Source of the DNA: Sclerotiophoma versabilis
Lineage: Eukaryota > Ascomycota > Dothideomycetes > Pleosporales > Didymellaceae
Direction: 5' to 3'
DNA length: 64,000 nucleotides
Assembly (NCBI GenBank): GCA_012274445.1
Contig: JAAROD010000081.1
Location: forward strand, 372,001 to 436,000
Positions 41,259 to 53,269 of the stretch are shown piece by piece (position 1 is the first letter of the stretch; each line of letters begins with the position of its first letter). The notes under the pieces are model-generated. The model was not told where the DNA came from. It saw only the letters and a program-made list of their open reading frames with translations, and did not search any database. Made by a program: the position numbers and the translations under genes.

Positions 41259-44200
41259 ATGAAGTTTGGGCACGACTTGCCACGTAACCAGGTCCCAGAG
41301 TGGGCATCATCTTATATCAATTACAAAGGCTTGAAGAAGCTTATCAAGACTGCCACCGAGGCTTCAAAGCATGGCTCAGAACCTGATCTTGCCGGTAAGC
41401 ATCAGTCGTTGCACGAGCCTTTGAGTCTGCAGCTAGTTATACAGTGGTTGGGCGAGAAATTTTTACCAACTATGCGGTCTAGCTGGCTGGTTTGAGACTG
41501 CACTTGGCAGACAAGACTGGGCCTTGCTAACATGAGCTTCTAGAGTTCTTCTTCTCCCTCGACCGTAACCTCGAAGACGTTGACACTTTCTACAATCGCA
41601 AGTACGCAGAATATGCTCGTCGACTGAGACTTCTGCAGAGTCGTTATGGACGGGTAGCACAAATGCCGGAAGGCATCGATAAGGACGAGGCGCAAGATCT
41701 CATCGATGCGCTCTTAGAGTTGCGAAGCCAACTGCGCAAGCTCCAGTGGTACGGCGAAGTTAATCGGAAGGGTTTCGTCAAGATCACAAAGAAGCTGGAT
41801 AAGAAAATCCCGAGTTCGTGCACACAGGAGAGGTACTTGGTTTCCCGGGTAAACCCAAAGCCGTTCACACGCAACTTCTTGTTGAATCAGGATATGAAGA
41901 CAGTCAATGAGTGGCTGTCTGGACTGGGCGACATCAAAACCTTCGATGATAGCGGCTCCACATATTCAGCAGCGTCTTTGGGACGGGTGCCTGGTCGCTC
42001 GCTGAACCTTCCTTCAGCTCTACTGGATGCTATGGAGGATGCGATCCGCAGCGATTGTGCCGAGGATGTCAGTCGACTCCTCTCCGAAGCGGCCGTTAGC
42101 AATGAACCAACGAGTCTAGCTTTTCAACAGGTGCTTCTGAACTTTCTCCAGCGCGCTATTTCGCACCGGGCGAAGTCGTGCATATCGAGGCTTCTGCAGG
42201 ACATTGCAACTCTGGATGAGGAAGACGATATTAACAAGCGCAACGTCATCCACCGTCTCGTCATCAGTATTGGTCGCTCTAAGACTGGCGAGACATTGGA
42301 CGGCGAGGCACGTCTTCCACAGAGCTTGCTGGATGCACGGAATTTCATAGTGCCAGCCACGGCACCGAACAGACAGCCACGGCCATGTACAACCACAGAA
42401 GAGGAGTCTACGAAGCTCCTGAGCGAAAATGATGAATCTGTACGGCTACTTGTCTACTTGCTTGACCAGCTACAGCCACATCAGCGCATTGCTCTCCAGT
42501 CACGCGATGCATTTGGACGCCTGCCACTCCACTACGCTGCTGGATACGGATTCGTTGTGATCTGCCAAGTTGTCATAAAACATATGCAGGATTGGGGTCA
42601 ATTCGATGTCAGCCAGGGTATTGATGCTCAAGACTGGCAAGATGCGGAGGGCGACGCACCGCTCCATCTTAGCGTAAAGGGAGGCCATCCGCTGACCACC
42701 AAGGCGCTCCTCGAGGCTGAGAACTGGCGCGGCTCGAGCGAGGCGAAGGTTACATCAAGAAAGACCGTTTCTCAATCGGGAGAAGCACTGGCTCTAGCAA
42801 CGAAGTCGAACTTCGTGGCTATTGTCAAATTACTGGTGGACGCAGATGTGGATGTCAACTATCAGAACAAGCAAGGAGAGACTGCTTTGCACGTTGCTGC
42901 GCAGTATGGTCATGTCGAGTGTGCTAAAGCCCTATTAGAAGGCTCAAACGTCAACAGGATTGACTTAGATGTTCCCGAGAACACATTCGCATGGACTCCT
43001 TTATTCAATGCTTGTGTCGACAACCATCTTCCTATCGTTGAGCTTCTGGCCACCGCTGGAGCAGATCTGCAACGATACGATAACTCTGGATGGACTGCGA
43101 AGGAACAAGCCGCGCTTCGAGGTCACATGAAAATTGCTCATTACCTTGCAGATCTCTCCCCTGCGACAAACTCCCCGCCACAAGCAGCAGCAGACACCAG
43201 GATCGCTCGAGCCGGATCACCTCCTCAATCATCTCTCGATGAGAAGACATCCAAGAATATGGCTCGCGAAACCGGACAGGTTATGCAGAAGGTGCCGGAG
43301 CCTGTCAAGAGTTTTGGACATCGGTACCTTGCAAATGAGACCATGATTCTGGTCAGTCTGGGCTCAATGGACATGCGGAAAAAGACACCAGCTGTTGCGC
43401 TTGACGACATTCCCATGGCTGATGCACACACCACCCAGCTCGACACTGCTCTATCAGTCTTCGTCTCGGCTTCTGGTGCTACAGGCGAAACTTATCCCAT
43501 CGACTTGCCAGTTCAGGACATTGCTACAGAACCGATCACTTTCATGACCAAAGACGTTAGCAAGGTCCAGCTACTCTTCGATATCTGCCCAACCTATGCA
43601 GGGTCGAAGGATAGCCTCGTTGGACGCGGAGTTGCCCTACTCTCTACCGTCAGAACCCATATCGGCTCGAAGCGTATTCCTCTACAAGGAGATGTGAAAG
43701 TTCCGATCGTGGCAGCATCAACCTTACAGGTCATTGGTACTGTGAACTTCAATTTCTTGGTGATCACGCCTTTCCAGCATCCAAACATGTCCATCACGAA
43801 AGAACATACGTACTGGAAGAAGATGGCGTCAACCATGGTTATTGGTCATCGTGGTCTTGGAAAGAACACCGATAAGCAGAGGACGCTGCAACTTGGCGAG
43901 AATACCATCCAATCCTTTATCTCCGCTGCAAACTTGGGGGCAGAGTATGTTGAGTTTGATGTGCAGCTGACCAAGGATCTTGTACCTGTTATCTATCACG
44001 ACTTCTTAGTCAGCGAGACGGGGATCGATGCCCCTGTTCACACGCTCACGTTAGATCAATTCCTCCATATAGGTGAAGGCCAAAAGCCACGATCATCGCG
44101 CTCCGGTTCTCCTGAAACAGTCACTCCTGTCAGTGGCGTTCTTGGTGTAGAGGAGCCACGTCCCAATCCTAAGAGGCTGCGATCCTACTCCGTGGATTAC

Positions 44201-45049
44201 TCGTCTCAGCGTAACATCCACACCGAGCGCCAAGACGAGCTCAAGGAACGCATGAAATATACTCGCGATTATATAAAGAAGGGCTACAAGGGCAACAGTC
44301 GAGCAATCTCCATCGGATCAGACTTCACTACGCTTGAGCGCATGTTTAAGAGTAAGGACATACCAGCATCTGTCGGCTTTAACATTGAGATGAAATACCC
44401 GATGCTTCATGAGTCTGAAGAGGAGGAGATGGATCAATATGCTGTGGAGCTCAATTCCTTCGTCGACACGGTCTTGCAGGTGGTGTATGACCACTCAAAC
44501 GAGCGCAGGATAGTGTTTTCTTCTTTCAACCCAGATATATGTCTGATGCTGTCTTTCAAACAACCCTCAATCCCGGTCCTGTTCCTCACGGATGCAGGCA
44601 CATCAGACGTCGGAGACAAGCGAGCAGCCAGCTTACAGGAAGCTATCCGTTTTGCCAGTCGATGGAACTTGCTAGGTATTGTCAGTGCTGCGGATCCTCT
44701 CGTCATGTGTCCAAGGTTCATCAGGATGGTCAAAGAGAACGGCTTGGTATGCATGACCTACGGTGTGCTCAATAATGACCCAAAAAATGTCAGAGTAAGT
44801 ACCAACATATCGCCCTTGTAAATGCAATTCCTAACCATGACTCAGTTGCAAGAGAAAGAGGGTATCGACGCCGTCATTGTCGATAGCGTGCTCAGCATCC
44901 GACAAGGTCTCCAAGCGCCCGACGAGACCAAGCTCAATGGAACAAACGGTGCTACGCTTCCGATCCGTCCCCCACCTATCCCAGTCATCGACGAGGGTAA
45001 CGAAAGTGTACCAGCAGTGCAACTCAACGGGCACTTGCCGGCGGCCTAG
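41259..45049 (+). CDS. SPX-ankyrin-GDPD glycerophosphodiester phosphodiesterase (Gde1/Pho81 family)
   Basis: Exons 41259-41394, 41544-44794 and 44846-45049 give 1196 residues. The SPX domain starts at the N-terminus (MKFGHDLPRNQVPEWASSYI, then NYKGLKKLIK and FFFSLDRNLEDVDTFYN). Ankyrin repeats cover about residues 365-575 (GRLPLHYAAGYG, GDAPLHLSVKGG, GETALHVAAQYG). The GDPD domain starts at about residue 805 with VIGHRGLGKN and ENTIQSF, then EFDVQLTKDLVPVIYHDF and NIEMKYP, so the catalytic His and Glu/Asp residues are present, unlike in Pho81 where they are lost. It should hydrolyse glycerophosphocholine to glycerol-3-phosphate and choline, with SPX sensing inositol pyrophosphate/phosphate state. 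A Ser/Pro-rich loop interrupts the GDPD barrel. Confidence 0.92.
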
Positions 45050-45370
45050 AACTACTCTTGTTATATGATATGGATTGACATTTAGAGTTGTCGCATCGCA
45101 ATGGCGTTAGGGACGTCCCTCAACGGACTGTTGGCATTTCATGGTAGTAAAGTAGGTTTTGTTGCCTATAGCACGGAGTTGTTATCGCAATACAATGTTT
45201 GAAGCCAATTGCAATAACTTCCTACGCCCCGCACTTGTTCCATTTGCGCTGTTCATACAGAACTGCCAAAGAGTGGTAAAGAGCCGCGATTCGCATGTTG
45301 TGTCCGAACTACGACGTCCTTAAGCCCAGATCTCTCAGCAACTTGCCAATAGTAGTTCCGTTGATGCGAA

Positions 45371-47081
45371 TTAGATGCATTTAGCCATCATCTTCCGAAT
45401 GACTGCAGCCCCACTCTCCTCCCCTCCATGCCTTTCTACGGTACTCTCAATCAACTTCTCGTGCGCTTTGCTCCTCGGCAGCAGTCTGACTTCAAATGGT
45501 GTTGGTCTACCGATGACGCCCTCTTGGAACCCATGCGTCAACTTAACTTCCTCCCCCTCTTCGTCGACACTGGGCTTGATGTCAAAGACAGCAAGCGCCT
45601 GTGCCATAATCAGGAACAAACTCGCATCAGCAAATAGATGTCCCGGACATCTCCTTCTTCCAAACCCAAACGTCACTTGCGTTGCTAACGGCTCATTGTA
45701 TGGCTCCTCAAACCTTTCAGGCTTGAACGTTTCTGGATCGTGGTACCATCTTTCATCGCGCGTGAACCACCAAATTGCAGGCATTAGGATCGAATCCTTG
45801 GGAATGCGGTATCCGGCAATACTGTCCTCTTTGTCGGTGCGATGCGGTAGACCCATGGGTGTTACTGGGTGCCAGCGCTGTGCTTCTTCGACGATGAGAG
45901 AGATGTAGGGAAGTTGCGCACGATCGGTGAACGTTGGTAGACGGGTTAAGTTGGGCCCAAGCAGAGCGTCGAGCTCGGCATGTGCTTTGACTTGGACCAT
46001 AGGGTGCATGGCCATCGCGAGGAAGAAGGATTGCATTGTGCTCACGGTGGTGTCTGCGCCTATGCTTCAAGTGAGTATCCCAGGAAGCTATAACGATATA
46101 GGTTTCGCATACCTCCAGTGTACAGCGAAACTGCTGCAAGTTTGATCAGGTCAATGTCTGCCGGGCTCGGGTCGCCTTTCTCTTCGTCGCGCTGGGCAAG
46201 CGCTTTCGAGACAAAGGAAGGCTCATTGTTGTCGTCTTGCGAGAGTTTTGCATACTCAAAAGGGAGATTAATCACATCCATCATCGTTTGGTTCCATAGT
46301 TTGGCGGTCTGTTTCCATCCCATACCTGGCAGCCATTCAGGCAGGTATTGCAGCGCCGGTATAAGGTCTACCGCCCACTTGCCTGGTACGAATGCCTGAG
46401 AGAACTGTTCCATTACTTCATCAACAAGATCGACAAGAGGGTCGGCTCCGTGTGCTTCGGTAGTGTATCCGTAAGTTGCTTTCAAGATCAACTCTGCTGC
46501 TTCCCTAGCGGACGTTAGCAATGTCGTACCTCAAGCTCAGGGGTTGTAGCTCACGTTTGCAAGTGTTGAAGTAGATTTCGACCGTTATCCTTGTTTGCAC
46601 GCCACAGAAAACGACTCACAACACCTTCCTGTAGAGGCCAGTACTTCGACACCAAGCTTTTCGTTCCAGCCTGTTGAAAGACATACTTTCGCTGTCCTCG
46701 GAAGGAGGCGTTATTTTGCTGTGCACCCATGACGTCCTCCCAACCGCATGAGTTCCCAAAGGGCATCACTGGCCTTCCAGAATGAATCGCTGCTCGCTTA
46801 TCCATGAGCTCAGAAGCCATGTTTTTGTCATGGATGATGACTATTGTTTGGCCCAGGACAGTGAGTGAGCTGATGGGGCCGTAAGCCTCTTTGAGTTTGA
46901 GCCAGTGGAGATACTCTTCTGCACCAGGCGGTGGTAAATCTTTGACATTTCCAAGCAAGGGTAAGCCCTTTGGGCCTGGTGGCAAGGGTATTCTTTTCGT
47001 TCCGTGCCTTGAAACCAGCTTGATGAGGGCAAACAGACTAATGAAGATGAGCGACCACAGGATTGAAAATGGAACAGTCAT
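45371..47081 (-). CDS. Cytochrome P450 monooxygenase
   Basis: Exons 46555-47081, 46113-46504 and 45371-46059 give 535 residues. An N-terminal membrane helix (ILWSLIFISLFALIKLV) is followed by the proline hinge LPPGPKGLPLLGN. The I-helix motif GGADTTVS crosses the second junction. EEAQR supplies the ExxR motif, FKPERF the PERF box and FGFGRRRCPGH the heme-binding cysteine at about residue 440. All P450 landmarks are intact. The sequence resembles the O-methylsterigmatocystin-oxidoreductase-like group common in ascomycetes, but substrate cannot be assigned. There are no adjacent synthase or regulator genes, so a biosynthetic cluster is not supported. Confidence 0.93.
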
Positions 47082-47573
47082 CGTGATTGGAGAAATGTTG
47101 GCAGATGGCCTTCATAGGGTATTGAAGTAATTCTCACTCTTATACTTCAGTTTCGATGGCTGTCATACCTACTACCCATGATAGTTAGCAGTTCTGGATG
47201 AGGCAGACCAGGTGGAGAGCAGGGTTGTACGAGGCTCGCAACATGGCTCCCTAACCATGGAGAGGCTGCAGATATGCTGGTCGTCCGCCTGTGGCTGCAC
47301 CTGCAGGGCGCTACGTGTGCTGACGGCCCAAGGCTTATGTGAGACCAGGCCTTCCATTCTCCTGCGGAAAATTGCAACGCACATACACATTGATTCTTGC
47401 GTGATCGCTAAAGTCAGATTTGAATGTTAAGTGCCGTAACGACGGCGGGAAGGAAAGCCCAGGCTAGCGCTCAAGTGGGGCATGAGCTGCAGGGGACTCG
47501 GTCACTCGGGAGCTCTTCTCTGCCCAACAATCAGACCTCGCTTCAACCCTGGCTATTCGTTGTATCGCCCAAC
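47082..47573. other. Intergenic, divergent promoters
   Basis: About 490 bp between the P450 (minus) and the hypothetical gene (plus). No recognised feature. Confidence 0.5.
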
Positions 47574-48555
47574 ATGAGTTTGTACACAGAAGACGCGCTG
47601 ACGTCGCTCAAGCAGTAAGGCATCTCACCAGTGCTGGTTGAGATGTTCCGCTGATGCGACCAATAGGGCTCAAGATGCTACAAATCAAGCTAGGGAGGCG
47701 ACCAGGAATGCCAAAAGAATTGCTGAAGAATTGGAGAAAAAGTATGCAATCTGTAACCTGATTTGCGACAATGACTCATAGCCAAAGGCTTCAAAGGCTC
47801 AAGAAAGAGCATGACCATTGCAAGGGTGCATTAAAAGCTGCACGAGCGTAAGTAAGTGTACATGAAATCCAATTACAATCTGGCTGACTGGGACCAGCGC
47901 AGAAGAAGATGCATACACGAAATATGCGCAGACAGTCTCGAGAAACTTTACTACAGCGTTTCTAACTGCTCTTCCAAGAGAACTCCGCGATCATGTATAC
48001 TCCTATCTATGGGATGATGAAGACATTGTGCGTCAAACGAAGCGTTCTGTCCGTGAGTATGCGTGGAGCTACCGGATGCCTGAGTTCTGCGCTCCAACCT
48101 ATGTTCAACCGGATCACGTAGGCCAGATTGTTGCGGAAGAACTTGCGTTAAGCATCTACAAGAAAGCCTTCGGCATAAAGCTTCACGTTACGGTCAGTGC
48201 TGGGCATGTACACAAGTTCCTCATTGCGAACCCTTTGAGAAGCAGCCTCAAGCCTGCGGACTGCATTAGAGGCCTCGACATCAAGTGGTACCCAAATGAG
48301 TATTCTGATAGGGACGTTGCGAGGTCTTGCCGGGATCTATCGGAATATAGTTTCCCGGATCCAATTCCTGTCAAAATCATCCTAGGCAAATTTTCGAGTG
48401 CTACTCAGGGCAGATCAGGGGCTACGGCAATGTTAGATGACCAACTTGGTGTCTTCAAACCTGCATACGATGCGTTGGTAAGACAAAATTGTCCGGTCTC
48501 AATCGAGTCGCTTTCTGGGAATGACGCTGAAGTTGACTTCTTCATAAAACCATAG
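47574..48555 (+). CDS. Hypothetical protein of a fungal family with an F-box-like LPRELR motif
   Basis: Exons 47574-47614, 47667-47741, 47782-47847 and 47898-48555 give 279 residues; all junctions fit GT-AG and keep frame in phase 2. The first 70 residues are charged and probably coiled coil (REATRNAKRIAEELEK and RLQRLKKEHDHCK). Then comes LTALPRELRDHVYSYLW, a motif seen at the start of many lineage-expanded Dothideomycete proteins and similar to an F-box. The remaining 200 residues show no catalytic pattern. It is the last gene before the AT-rich block, a typical place for fast-evolving genes. Function is unknown. Confidence 0.7.
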
Positions 48556-49612
48556 GTAATCCTAGAAAATCGTATCAAATCCGGTACCAAGTATGGTTCG
48601 ATACCTTTAGTCACATCAATCATATCAACCTCACGATGAGAGTCTTGAGACCAAAACAATGATTTCAAGTCGACACCACCAAGCGGCACATCGCAGGCTT
48701 AATGCCCAGCGACTTTCGACGAAGAAAAGACCATGGCAATGTTGTATGTCACTTCAGTTTCGATCCACGTTTGATCGATATCCCGGATCATTGAGTATGA
48801 GTATTGGCTCGGACGGGTACTTGTAGAGAAATGAGTGGCCACTGTTTATCTTCGACTCAGTGCTTGTGGTGGCTGTCGTGATTGTGTTTTGTGCAGCGCT
48901 GCCAATGGGTAGCCGCACTATACGGTCTGGCCTAATATCACTACTGTGCGGCTCGAGATTGGAGCCGTACCCCCCCCCCCCCCCCCCCCATCACGGCTTA
49001 GCATTGATATATGTGTAGCAGTGACAGTAGCTGCAGTAGAGCTATGGTATCTGTGTCATGCAGGTACCAAAAGTCCAAAAGTATGTTAGAGTAGAGGCAC
49101 TCGCTAAGGCTGCACCTAGGTTTACGTGCTGCCTCCAAGGAAGCTTACTTATAGGCACTATAGCCCTTATACACCCATCTTTGTTTTACTTATGCGACTG
49201 CGCGGCAGTACTACCGCCCGCTCATTCACCTTTCATATCCTGAACTCCACTGTAATACACTGCAGCAGCTATCTGTGGTACTGTCAGCTTCGTAGGGCTG
49301 GTTTCAGATTTGGCACCCGACCCATTTGCAGGCGAAGACTACGTATGCGCCGGAGGCGGTTGATGTGTGCGCATATTACTAACGACATTATGGCACTCTT
49401 GGACAGTTGACTACAATCGTAAGCGTTAGTGTTGCAATCTTTCCAAAAGCAAGGCTCTGGCAGAACAAGAATCCTGTGTCCAAGCAAGTTGCCAAGCTTC
49501 ATAGCAGTGACCAGAGAACACGAGCTCGAAGACGAGGATGAACTAACTATGAGCATTTGATCGAATAGATCTTTAATTCTCTGAGTGATGGAGACAGCGA
49601 CAAAAAGACAAA
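48556..49612. other. Gene-free stretch leading into the AT-rich block, with a 20-C run
   Basis: About 1 kb without a supported gene. A homopolymer of 20 C lies at 48970-48989. Composition is normal up to about 49.7 kb. Short open frames at 49058-49556 have no recognised motif. Confidence 0.55.
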
Positions 49613-49732
49613 AACATACAACAGCGGGTATTCGCTAGTGGTCACCCACCTAACTACTAATCCGCCGGTACGTTGCTTAAATAGGGCTGAGCGAACGGGA
49701 AGCCTTGTTTTCAACGTCCTATGGTCGTATGT
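49613..49732 (-). rRNA. 5S ribosomal RNA gene (dispersed copy, possibly a pseudogene)
   Basis: On the minus strand a 120-nt stretch begins ACATACGACCATAGG and ends GTTGTATGTT, the two ends pairing over nine base pairs as helix I of 5S rRNA (GU allowed). The internal promoter region is recognisable (TTAGTAGTTAGGTGGGTGACC, then AGCGAATACC). T-runs follow the 3' end, as expected for RNA polymerase III termination. Length equals fungal 5S rRNA. Against the usual fungal sequence as I remember it, several positions look like C-to-T or G-to-A changes (for example GTTAGGTG for GTTGGGTG and CCACTAGCG for CCACCAGCG), so this copy may be mildly RIP-affected. Dispersed 5S genes are normal in filamentous ascomycetes. 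Confidence 0.85.
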
Positions 49733-50399
49733 GGCATTCTAGGCGACTAAAGCCGTATATATATAAATTTTATGTTCGTAAAAGCGCTTGCGACCTGTGT
49801 TGCAATCAAATAGATCAATATCGTTGATCTAACTAGTAGACTAGACATAAATAGCTCTAGAGACCTTAAGTCCTTTTGTTCCGTAGAGAGATAAGATTAA
49901 AACCTAGGTATATTTTCTCTTAAAGCGTTAAAGGATGGGATTGGAATTCTAATAACAAAATTAGTTAACAAAGTTAAACACAATGCTATAAGAACAGTGT
50001 TCCTACAAGCTATACCGTGTCTGTGCACCTAATGCACGGATTTAACTAATACATAGTTCTACCTACTAATACCTCTATTTTAACGCATAATAACTTAATA
50101 ACTATGCTAGGAATTTAAGATATACTTGCACAGATCTATAGTTTAAAGCTAAAAGAAAAACCTATATATTAAAGAATTACTAATAGCTATAGTATTAATT
50201 ACTTAATATTATTACGCGCTTATTAATATAATTAGGTCTTCTAGAAGGTTACTAATAAATAGTAATAAAAGCTTACTATATAATAAGAAGTAAACCTTAT
50301 ATAGTATAAAGAAGAGCTTATAGTATATTATTTACTACCTATAAAGTATATAGTATGCAATTTTATCTCTATAGTTACCTAAACCTCTTACTCTTATAG

Positions 50400-51130
50400 C
50401 TAGGTTATATACTTCTTTAATTATTACTATAACTAGCTTATATCTTAATAGGTAATAGGTATAGACTTTAATTACTATAATACTAAGTCTAGGTATAAGT
50501 ACTAGCTATACTTTAACCTATTATAGTAGAAGATTACTAAATATAATGTTAAGCTAGAGTATATATATTATATAGATAAGAAATACTTTACTATTAGAGT
50601 ACTAGGTAGAATAAAGCGTATCTTTAGAAGGTATTAATAGAAGAAGAAGAAGGTTAGGTAGGCTTATTAAGATAGTTATTATAAGTAGGTAAGCTTATTA
50701 GCTTTAATTTATACTAATAGTATAGCTCTTTCTCTAGGTATTATCTTTATATTAAAAAACTCTACTATCTAGAGCTTCTAGGTAGGCTAGTAAATAGGTT
50801 TAGTCTCTACTTTTCTTATTAGGCTTCTAGCTACTTAACTAGAAGAGATAGCCTATAGGTATATATAATTTAATAGAAGCGCATAGAGTAGTACTATAAA
50901 ATAAGCTCTAAATTATTTAATTTAGTCTAGTATTAACTAAGTTTTAGAGAGTACCTAGTAAATTATAAGGTAGAGGTTAGGTACTAGTAATATTAGTAAA
51001 TAGAAGTAATAATACCTCTTATAGCTTAGTAGTTATAAAAATCTTTTATATTATAGAATAGTAGGTTATAGTAGAAGCTTTCTAAACTAACTAGAATTAT
51101 AAAATTTAGTTAAGAATTAATAAAGTAATT
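50400..51130 (+). mobile_element. Relic of a pogo-type DDE DNA transposon (RIP-destroyed)
   Basis: Around 50577-50800 the plus strand reads VLGRIKRIFRR, then VSLLALIY and ALSLGIIF, interrupted by stops that are mutated Gln or Trp codons. This pattern recalls the fungal pogo/Fot1-class transposases with an N-terminal CENP-B-like domain and the LLA-ADG-ALPP-IF core. It is a different subfamily from the Fot1-like pair further right. Ends of the element were not identified; limits given are approximate. Confidence 0.5.
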
Positions 51131-51384
51131 AAGGTTATAATAGAGACCTAGTAAGGTAACCTAACCTCTACTTATTTACTAGCCTACTTCTAAGTAGCTA
51201 ATATTAGTCTAGAAAAGTACTTAATTTATATTACCTCTTTCTCTATAGGCTAGATAAATAATAAGATTAGACTAGCTTACTTTAAATAGGTATTTAACTA
51301 TTATATAAAGAAGAAAGTATAGAGAAAGTAGGTTAGTAAATAGATAGAGGTTAGGTTACTCTACTAGGTTTCTATTATAACCTT
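51131..51384. repeat. 254-bp inverted-repeat unit (MITE-like)
   Basis: Arms at 51131-51187 and 51327-51384 are near-perfect reverse complements (about 57 bp; AAGGTTATAATAGAGACC against GGTTTCTATTATAACCTT at the outer ends), separated by about 140 bp of AT-rich DNA. Directly abuts the terminal repeat of the next element. Confidence 0.75.
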
Positions 51385-51387
51385 AAT

Positions 51388-52430
51388 ATACCTTATAGGT
51401 AAGTAGTATATATAGGTAAGTAGTACGCTTTTACTAAGACTATACTAAAACACTACTTCTTTACTAATACCTTAATAACAGCGCTAGCTAGATATATTAA
51501 AAGAAGCTTAGATGTAGCTTATAGTTTAAGCTCTTAGAATTAACTCTAAGCTCTCTATAAAATATACTATAGCTATCTATAATATTTCTAAAACTATACT
51601 ATATAAATAATATACTAGATAGTTTTTATATACTAATACTATAGCTAACTTATAGAACCTAACTAATACTAAGAAGTAGGTAATTATTAAGTATATACTT
51701 AAGCTAGTTATATAAGAATTTTCTTCTTAGCTTATAGCTATAGCTAATATAGCTAATTCTTTATATACTAAGTATAGTCTAGGCTATATTAGCCTAAACT
51801 AGCCTAGTATATTTATTAAGTACTAACTAGAGCTTATAATAAAGTTTAATTAAAAGTATAACTATAAGAAAGCTCTCTATAAGAATCCTAAAGTAATCTA
51901 AAGCTAGTTTAGCCTAGTAGCTAATATTAAAGCTAAGTATAGTATTTAGAATAATAATACCTATAACTTTAATAAGGCTAGCTTTATAATAGGTATTCTA
52001 TTAATAGAAGTAGTTATTATAGCTTTAGAGTAATAAAGATAGCTAAAAGTAGTCTAGCTAAGTAATAGAGAGTAAATAATAGTTATATAGAGCGTTAATA
52101 CTAAAGGTTAAGCTATTCTACTCTTTATTATTTTTAAAGTATACTACTACCTCTCTTTCTAGTATAAAGAAGAGAACTTACTATAGAATTAGAAAATTAA
52201 TACCTTTAATAATAGCTAGACTACTAATAATCTTATTCTAGACTAGCTAAAGTACTTTAATATATATATAAAGGAGTATACTATTAGTACCTACTATCTA
52301 CTAGTTTTTAATAGCTATAAAAGCTAAAACTTACTTATATTCTAGTAATACTATAAGAATAATAATATTATTATTACCTATATACTATTATAATCCTATA
52401 TAGATAAAGTAGTATAGTAATTAAGTAGCT
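51388..52430 (+). mobile_element. Fot1/Pot2-like DNA transposon relic, copy 1, 3'-truncated
   Basis: Begins with terminal sequence ATACCTTATAGGTAAG and an internal TTTTACTAAGACTATACT stretch, both shared with the ends of copy 2. The plus strand retains a degraded transposase: around 52180-52400 it recalls WLKxFxxxT, YRLLxxDxxxS and YCKxNNIIT of Fot1/Pot2 enzymes. Homology to copy 2 stops at about 52.4 kb, just before the gypsy relic LTR, so the right end is missing. Confidence 0.75.
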
Positions 52431-52486
52431 AACTAGAGGCCTTACCTATAAGCTAGAGCAGAGCTAGAAAGAATTTCTCTTTATAT

Positions 52487-53269
52487 AGTTACGTAACATA
52501 CTTATTAACAAGTATAATATATATAACCTACTTATTAATAAGTGTTATATATTATTACTTATTAATAAATAATACTATATATCTTATTAGACTAACTCTA
52601 GTTGCTTATTAATAAGTATTATCTCTTAGCAAGTATATAGTTAGTAGAAATATAACCTTTATAGTTTATATTTAACTTAGTTAATTAAGTTTATCTTTAG
52701 AATCTTAACTCTAACTCTTAAGCTAGATAGTCTACTCTATACTACTTATTATTATTCTTTATTATTATAGTGTCTTACTAGGTAATAACTCTAACTCTTA
52801 TAGACCTTTCTATACTAGTACTTATTTCTAAGAACTAATATAAATAGTACTTATAAGCTTTACTTAAAAGTATAACTTTAACACTTTAAACACCTCTAAA
52901 GATAAGTACTACCTTAGAAACCTATACTACTTCTACTAGCTTTTATACTTAATAATCTAATAATAATATTAAAATAGAATAGGTGCTAGCTATACGCTCT
53001 AGAGTTAGTATTACTAAACCTAACCTCTACTATAGTAAGTAATATAAGCTAGAGAACTAGCTTATATAGTAGAACCTCTTCTTTATATTTTAGAGAGAAG
53101 ATATTACTAAGAAAAAATAAGTTACTCTTATTACTAGTTTTATATAAGATAAGGCTTTTACCTAGATTAAACTCTTTCTTTAATACTACTATACTAATAG
53201 AGACTTAACTATAATTAACTCTTAGTTTAAAGACTTTAACCTATTTAAGAAATAGATTTAACTTATAAT
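52487..53269 (+). mobile_element. Gypsy retrotransposon relic, 5' part (LTR, leader, gag start), RIP-mutated
   Basis: Aligns to 61266-62170 of the unmutated element. Clear matches include the LTR end and leader at 52640-52920 against 61525-61790 (for instance GCTAGATAGTCTACTCTATA is identical in both) and the gag start at 52910-53265. Differences are C-to-T and G-to-A. Interrupted at 53270 by a Fot1-like element. The left part of the LTR is shorter than in the intact copy. Confidence 0.85.

Noticed and set aside
45371..48555. P450 and neighbour as a secondary-metabolite cluster
   Set aside because: No synthase, transporter or regulator gene lies nearby; flanks are housekeeping genes and repeats.
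48970..48989. Run of 20 C as a functional element
   Set aside because: Homopolymers of this kind occur by slippage or sequencing difficulty; nothing around it supports a role.
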